From: Oenococcus kitaharae
Lineage (GTDB): Bacteria; Bacillota; Bacilli; Lactobacillales; Lactobacillaceae
Assembly (NCBI RefSeq): GCF_025758695.1
Contig: NZ_JANJQP010000001.1
Span: forward strand, 372,001-436,000
Direction of reading: 5' to 3'
DNA length: 64,000 nt
Part shown: piece by piece, positions 59,263-64,000 of the stretch
Layout: each line of letters begins with the position of its first letter
Numbering within the stretch: the first letter of the stretch is position 1
Notes under the pieces: model-generated
The model's database searches: none
The model's input: the letters and a program-made list of their open reading frames with translations, nothing else
Told to the model about the DNA's origin: nothing
Position numbers and translations under genes: made by a program

Positions 59263-59616
59263 TTAATCTTTGTTTAAGAAAATATAGACGGCAATTCCGA
59301 TCACCTCTAACAGTAGTAAAATGCCGCTTAAATTAATAAAAAATGACCAGTAACGCTTGAGGCTCCGACGATCTTCGGACCGCCAGATTAGCAAAATAAT
59401 AATCGAAAGCCATAAAATCAGCCAGGCGGTGATCAGAATGTATTGAAAATTAAAACTTAAATATTTATTAATAATTCCAATCGCCAGGAAGAAGTCCACT
59501 GGCAATAACCAGATCCAAAAGGGCAGGTCGCTAATATGATATTGGCGTGCAAAAAATTGCAGTGCGACCCAGGAGAAAAGTGAGATCAGCCAGAAAGTTA
59601 TTGCAGAATAGAACAT
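59263..59616 (-). CDS. DUF3397-like membrane protein
   Basis: 117 residues with about four membrane segments. A small protein of this kind, assigned to DUF3397, is commonly found just before mraZ in lactobacilli; function unknown. It ends at a terminator, so it is transcribed separately from the dcw cluster. No cysteines or enzymatic motifs are visible. Confidence 0.65.
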   Translation of the reverse strand: MFYSAITFWLISLFSWVALQFFARQYHISDLPFWIWLLPVDFFLAIGIINKYLSFNFQYILITAWLILWLSIIILLIWRSEDRRSLKRYWSFFINLSGILLLLEVIGIAVYIFLNKD

Positions 59617-59671
59617 AGTTTATACAATACGTTAAATATCGGCCGCTGGAAAGTTTTTTTAAAACTCAAGA

Positions 59672-62041
59672 CTAGCGATCTTCTTCCGGATTATCTTGGT
59701 GACTAACCAGCACATCCCTGGGGCGGCTGCCATCTTGCGGCCCAACAATGCCAGCCGCTTGCAAATCATCGATAATTCGGGCTGCTCGATTATAGCCAAT
59801 ACGGAAACGACGTTGAAGCAGACTCGTAGATGCTTTTTTCTGTTGAATGACAAACTCAGAAGCTTCGTTAAACAAATCATCAACTGGCTCGCCATTGGCA
59901 CCTGTTTCATCCGTTTGGTCATCTTCCTGGCTGTCATCGTCTACCAGCATACTGGAAGCGTATTGAGCCGGAGATTCCTTTCGAATAAAGGCCGTTACGG
60001 CCTCAACGTCCTGGTCAGAGATAAACGCGCCTTGAATTCTCGTTGGTTCCTTGCCAACCGGCGCAAATAGCATATCCCCCTTGCCTAGCAATTTTTCAGC
60101 CCCATTTTGGTCCAAGATGGTGCGGCTGTCGATACCAGAGGAAACGGCAAACGCAATCCTGGATGGGACGTTAGCCTTGATCAAACCGGTAATAACATCG
60201 ACAGAAGGCCTTTGCGTTGCCAAAATCAGGTGTACACCAGCAGCTCGGCCCATCTGTGCAATACGCACAATTGTCGTCTCGACATCGCTTTTAGCAGTCA
60301 TCATCAAATCGGCCAGCTCATCAACAATGATCACGATATAAGGCATTTTGGGCATCACATGTCCCTTTGTTTTATTGTAATCAGCGACTTTTTGGTTCCA
60401 GCCATCAATGTTGCGGACGCCATGGTCGGCGAAAAGCTCATAACGCCGTTCCATCTCTTTAACCGCTTTCTGCAGTCCGCGTGCTGCTTTTCTCGGCTCT
60501 GAAATAACAGGCGCAAGCAGATGCGGCAAATCATTATACATAGACAATTCAACCCTTTTAGGATCCACCATCATCAGCTTGACTTCGTTAGGCTTCAGGC
60601 GCATTAACAAAGAACTGATAATGCCGTTAATAGCGACCGATTTTCCAGAACCAGTCGCACCAGCAATCAGCAAATGCGGCATTGCCGCTAAATCAGCTGA
60701 AATGACTTGATTATCAACATCACGGCCCAAAGGAACCGTCAATGGGTGTTTCGGATTAAAGCTTGAATGTTCAATCACATCAGAAAAGCCCACAGTTGCC
60801 TGAACTTCATTGGGAACTTCAACACCAACGAAGGGTTTGCCAGGGATTGGTGCCTCAATACGAATAGATTTTGCCGAAAGAGCTAAAGCCAAATCATCAG
60901 CACGGTTGGCAATCGTCGAGACTTTGACACCGCGTGCCGGCTTGAGTTCATATTGTGTGACAGTTGGGCCCAAGCTGACAGAACTCACTTCTGTCTCGAT
61001 ATTGAAAGACTTGAGCGTATCACGGACAATTTGAGATTTTTTGTTCAACTGGCGAAATTCACCGGTCTGATCAACTGCACGTACGTGAGATAAGATCGTC
61101 GCCGGTGGTACCTGATAATCAGGGTTATCAGCTGTTTCAATCGAATCTACCACCTGATCGTCCGAAATTGCCGTAGCAGCATCTTCGCCAAAATCATCTG
61201 GCGCAGCACTTGTTGGAACAGGACGAAGGCTATTCAGCAAAGCAGCGCTTTCTTTGTCGGCAGAACTACTGTCTGTGGGACTTGTTGTCTGATTCCAATG
61301 GATTTTTGGCTGAACCGGTGATGGCTGGCCACTGGTTGGCTTGCCTGCCTGCGCATCGCTTTTGGGGTCAGCACTATTAGGATCCTCAAAATATTTTTTG
61401 AAAAAGTTCGACTCTTTGCCATTATTTGGTGCGTTGAGCCGCTTTTCTTGAATGTCTGAAATCTTATCACGGCTGAATTCAGCAGCCTTGGAGGCAGAAT
61501 GCAGAACCGATTTATTCAACAGACGGAAAATGCCAAAAATCAGAGATAGAATCGAGATCACCCAGACTCCGGCGTTTGCAATCAGGCGTGCCAACCCAGT
61601 ATAGATGGCTGCACCGATAATCCCGCCGCCGCTGGCTGATTGTGAATGCCCGCGACGCATATCATTTATGATAATTTGGCCCAATTGAGATATCAGGCTG
61701 CTATCGTTTTTCAGAGTTGATGCAAAAAAAAGTGAACTGATTGTCAAAAAAGGCAAAGCGATGAACAAGATACCAACTATAATCCGGCCGGGAATTTTAG
61801 GAAATTTGCGATATAACAGCCAATAAGCGAAGAAAATAGCGATCATCAAAACAAAAATGACAAAATAGTCGCCAAAAACATATTTATAGGCATCTGCAAG
61901 AAAATTCCCGACAAGGCCCAAGCGAAAGATCCCTAAAGCAAAAAAGATCTCAAAAATGAGAACCACCACAATTTTCGGATCAATACCTTGATTTTTTCTG
62001 CTTCTTCTTGTACTTGCTTTTTTTCTAGTTCTAGCTGCCAT
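59672..62041 (-). CDS. ftsK: DNA translocase FtsK/SpoIIIE
   Basis: 789 residues from ATG 62041 (a TTG three codons upstream is unlikely). Four N-terminal membrane segments in the first 170 residues, a linker rich in S, P and D, then the motor: Walker A LIAGATGSGKSVAING near residue 460, Walker B YIVIIVDELADLMM near 570, and a C-terminal gamma winged helix (STSLLQRRFRIGYNRAARIIDDLQAAGIVGPQDG) that reads polar DNA motifs. It moves chromosome ends across the septum. Confidence 0.96.
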   Translation of the reverse strand: MAARTRKKASTRRSRKNQGIDPKIVVVLIFEIFFALGIFRLGLVGNFLADAYKYVFGDYFVIFVLMIAIFFAYWLLYRKFPKIPGRIIVGILFIALPFLTISSLFFASTLKNDSSLISQLGQIIINDMRRGHSQSASGGGIIGAAIYTGLARLIANAGVWVISILSLIFGIFRLLNKSVLHSASKAAEFSRDKISDIQEKRLNAPNNGKESNFFKKYFEDPNSADPKSDAQAGKPTSGQPSPVQPKIHWNQTTSPTDSSSADKESAALLNSLRPVPTSAAPDDFGEDAATAISDDQVVDSIETADNPDYQVPPATILSHVRAVDQTGEFRQLNKKSQIVRDTLKSFNIETEVSSVSLGPTVTQYELKPARGVKVSTIANRADDLALALSAKSIRIEAPIPGKPFVGVEVPNEVQATVGFSDVIEHSSFNPKHPLTVPLGRDVDNQVISADLAAMPHLLIAGATGSGKSVAINGIISSLLMRLKPNEVKLMMVDPKRVELSMYNDLPHLLAPVISEPRKAARGLQKAVKEMERRYELFADHGVRNIDGWNQKVADYNKTKGHVMPKMPYIVIIVDELADLMMTAKSDVETTIVRIAQMGRAAGVHLILATQRPSVDVITGLIKANVPSRIAFAVSSGIDSRTILDQNGAEKLLGKGDMLFAPVGKEPTRIQGAFISDQDVEAVTAFIRKESPAQYASSMLVDDDSQEDDQTDETGANGEPVDDLFNEASEFVIQQKKASTSLLQRRFRIGYNRAARIIDDLQAAGIVGPQDGSRPRDVLVSHQDNPEEDR

Positions 62042-62094
62042 AGTCCACAATTAAGTCTATAAAAAAACAGGTTCAGTTAAAAATGCCTTAAGGT

Positions 62095-62601
62095 TTACTT
62101 TAACTTGTCCTGTTCATAAAAATGTTCACGTTCCAAACCAGAAAAATTCTGTTGACGCAAGACTTCGTATAAGACAATTGCCACAGAGTTGCTTAAATTC
62201 AATGATCGGACATGCTGATCATTTTGTGGAATTCGAACGGCTTTTTCTGGATTCCGGCGCATAAATACTTCCGGCAAACCATAAGCCTCATTGCCAAATA
62301 GAAAATAACGATCTTGGCTGCGATCCGAATAATCTATCTGATCATAGGATTTTTCAGCATACTTGGACACAAGAAAGAGCTGAGCATTATCGATGGTCGA
62401 TAAAAAAGCAGGTAAATTTTCGTGCAGGGTAATATCAACATTTTTCCAGTAATCTAAGCCTGCTCGAATAACCTTTTTATCGTCCAGATCAAAGCCCAAT
62501 GGCTTAATCAAGTGCAGCCGTGCATTAATGGCGGTCGCAGTACGGGCGATGTTCCCTGTATTTGCCGGCATAGACGGCTCAAATAAAACAATATGGTTCA
62601 T
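62095..62601 (-). CDS. trmL: tRNA (cytidine/uridine-34-2'-O)-methyltransferase TrmL-like
   Basis: 168 residues from ATG 62601, which overlaps the upstream stop as ATGA and matches the family start (NHIVLFEPSMPANTGNIART). A SPOUT methyltransferase with YFLFGNEAYGLPE near residue 100 and VRIPQNDQHVRSLNLSNSVAIVLYE near residue 125 forming the SAM knot. It methylates the wobble base of some tRNA-Leu. Confidence 0.92.
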   Translation of the reverse strand: MNHIVLFEPSMPANTGNIARTATAINARLHLIKPLGFDLDDKKVIRAGLDYWKNVDITLHENLPAFLSTIDNAQLFLVSKYAEKSYDQIDYSDRSQDRYFLFGNEAYGLPEVFMRRNPEKAVRIPQNDQHVRSLNLSNSVAIVLYEVLRQQNFSGLEREHFYEQDKLK

Positions 62602-63746
62602 GACTTGAATAACTCCGAATTCTGGCGCCACCAAAGATAAATTCGGCTAATTAAGACCTTCAGAACCGCGTAGGCTGGAATGCCAAAAGCGACGCCAAGC
62701 AAGCCGAACATCTCGCCGGCAGCTAATAAAATAACTAGAATCGTGACCGGATGAATGTGCATTGAGGCACCCATAATTTTTGGATGAATCAGACGAGACT
62801 CTAAGGTCTGTTCAATAGCAAACACGACCAAGACGGCCAATAAGAGATTTGTACTTCCGAGCAGAGCAATGATGACAGCTGGTACCATAGCGAGAAAAGA
62901 GCCTAGATACGGGATCAGGTTCAGCGGCCCAGCTAGCAGGCCGATCCAAATACCGTAAGGCAAGCCAATGACTGAAAAACCGATCATGAACATAATCGAT
63001 ACTGCTAGTGCAGTCAAGATCTGGCCTCTTAAATAATCGGAAATCTGTTTGTTAATTTCATATAAGACTTCCATGAGGCTTGAGCGTGTTTTTTCAGGAA
63101 AAAATTGAGATATATATTTTGGGAACTTATCACTCTCTTTTAGCATGTAATACAGCATAAAGGGAAAAGTGACTAGCGTGATCGCAGTCATTGTCAAAAA
63201 GCGTGTAATCCAGCCAACACCGGCAATGCCATTGGATAAATAACTTCGAGACCAATCGATAATTGTCTTGTTCAGATTATTGTTGGCATCCAATGCCCAG
63301 TTCTTAATCGGGTTGAGTGCTGGATAGTCCAGCCAGACCAATAACTGGCGTGACCAGTGTTTATAGTAGTCCGGCCAGTGTTTGGCAAATTGAACAAAAT
63401 TAGTTCGAATAATGGGCGAGATAAAAATAATACCAAGAATCAAAATTGCAAACACAATCAGAAAGATAATCAAAACGATCGTCTGCTTGGACCAGCGGAA
63501 TTTTCGGTTAGCCCAATTCACAATCGGAATTAGCAGATAGTAAAAAATACCAGCTGTGATCATCGGCGCACCAACTGCTGTAAATAGTGCCGTAATTGGT
63601 TCGAAAATGAAACTGACTCGGCGCATCATATAAACAGCTGCGAGAAGCACAATAACCACTATAAGTGCCGCAACTAAGCGGTTATTGACAACCCAACGAT
63701 AAAACCAGCTTTTTTGTTCAGTGCTATCATTTTTATTCAATCGCAT
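62598..63746 (-). CDS. AI-2E/PerM-family membrane transporter
   Basis: 382 residues with about eight membrane segments. The family block GLLAGPLNLIPYLGSFLAMVPAVIIAL near residue 265 and PKIMGASMHIHPVTILVILLAAGEMFGLLGV near residue 330 are typical. Function varies in this family (ion or solute exchange, quorum-signal export) and cannot be assigned here. ATG with AAAGGG just upstream; overlaps trmL by 4 bases. Confidence 0.88.
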   Translation of the reverse strand: MRLNKNDSTEQKSWFYRWVVNNRLVAALIVVIVLLAAVYMMRRVSFIFEPITALFTAVGAPMITAGIFYYLLIPIVNWANRKFRWSKQTIVLIIFLIVFAILILGIIFISPIIRTNFVQFAKHWPDYYKHWSRQLLVWLDYPALNPIKNWALDANNNLNKTIIDWSRSYLSNGIAGVGWITRFLTMTAITLVTFPFMLYYMLKESDKFPKYISQFFPEKTRSSLMEVLYEINKQISDYLRGQILTALAVSIMFMIGFSVIGLPYGIWIGLLAGPLNLIPYLGSFLAMVPAVIIALLGSTNLLLAVLVVFAIEQTLESRLIHPKIMGASMHIHPVTILVILLAAGEMFGLLGVAFGIPAYAVLKVLISRIYLWWRQNSELFKS

Positions 63747-63801
63747 TTCCCTTTTACTCTATCATGAATGATAATAGTAATGTAACACGAAAGGAAAAAT
63801 A

Positions 63802-64000
63802 ATGAGCTACAAATTGTTATTTGGAACTTATACGAAATCTGATTCCAAGGGTCTATATGAAGCCTTCCTATCAGATGATGGAAAACTTAATAACCTGGAA
63901 AACGTTGCACAGATAGGATCTCCGACCTATTTCGCACTTTCAAACGCAGGTTTGCTTTACGCCGTAGATAAACAAGGCGATCGCGGCGGCGTCTCCGTCT
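63802..64000 (+). CDS. beta-propeller lactonase (6-phosphogluconolactonase type), 5' part
   Basis: The first 66 codons, cut by the window end. MSYKLLFGTYTKSDSKGLYEAFL and SPTYFALSNAGLLYAVDKQGDRGGVSV match the first blade of YkgB/Pgl-type lactonases, which hydrolyse 6-phosphogluconolactone. AAAGGAAAA lies before the ATG. It is divergent from the AI-2E-family gene, with 55 bases between them to hold both promoters. Confidence 0.85.
   Translation, partial: MSYKLLFGTYTKSDSKGLYEAFLSDDGKLNNLENVAQIGSPTYFALSNAGLLYAVDKQGDRGGVSV

Overview
The window reads as a chromosomal segment of a lactic acid bacterium of the Leuconostocaceae, most likely Oenococcus or a close relative. The evidence is a mevalonate operon with a type 2 isopentenyl diphosphate isomerase, a Gram-positive division and cell-wall cluster, a T-box leader before ileS, an IMP dehydrogenase without CBS domains, and many lactobacillales-type accessory genes. 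The genus is inferred from gene content and not proven. No rRNA, tRNA, CRISPR array, intact insertion sequence or prophage is visible.

Layout. 1-2978 (+): the end of mevalonate kinase, then mvaD, a very compact mvaK2 and fni, all overlapping, making IPP and DMAPP. 2984-7626 (-): recD2, an SGNH hydrolase and an RsmF-like rRNA methyltransferase, in overlapping frames. 7692-13679 (-): DUF1831, mtnN, a small membrane protein, a purine permease, a phosphatase, a ROK fructokinase, a matrixin-type protease and a DHFR-like reductase. 13795-16234 (-): an AbiEi-type protein without its toxin but with a perfect 17-bp inverted repeat at its promoter, azlCD, and a membrane protein. 16270-22039 is a decayed accessory region: a frameshifted MFS transporter, a truncated YjbR-like gene fused tail-to-tail to a truncated hydrolase, an aldo/keto reductase with three lesions and a LysR gene with a stop codon. 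An intact NAD(P)-binding protein and a second aldo/keto reductase lie among them. 22315-25332 (-): a LysE-type exporter and a MacB-like ABC transporter preceded by four 11-bp-phased repeats.

25713-43374 (-) holds the whole purine pathway on one strand: purE-K-C-S-Q-L-F-M-N-H-D make IMP, guaB and guaA make GMP, purA and purB make AMP, and hpt salvages bases. Three control points are visible: a PurBox-like palindrome before purE, a guanine-type riboswitch with a mutually exclusive terminator/antiterminator before guaB, and a second PurBox-like site plus a terminator before purA.

43610-59140 (-) is the dcw cluster (mraZ, rsmH, ftsL, pbp2x, mraY, murD, murG, divIB, ftsA, ftsZ, sepF, yggT, ylmH) followed by T-box-controlled ileS, with no divIVA between ylmH and ileS. 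Four phased AAGTGG repeats before mraZ look like an MraZ operator. 59263-63746 (-): a DUF3397 protein, ftsK, a tRNA 2'-O-methyltransferase and an AI-2E-family permease. The window closes on the start of a + strand beta-propeller lactonase.

The most striking items are the guanine riboswitch with a shortened L3 loop, the orphan AbiEi with its operator, the MraZ boxes, the compact phosphomevalonate kinase, the phased repeats before the ABC transporter, and a pseudogene cluster whose single-base losses sit mostly in homopolymers. All functional calls rest on reading motifs by eye; no database search was run.
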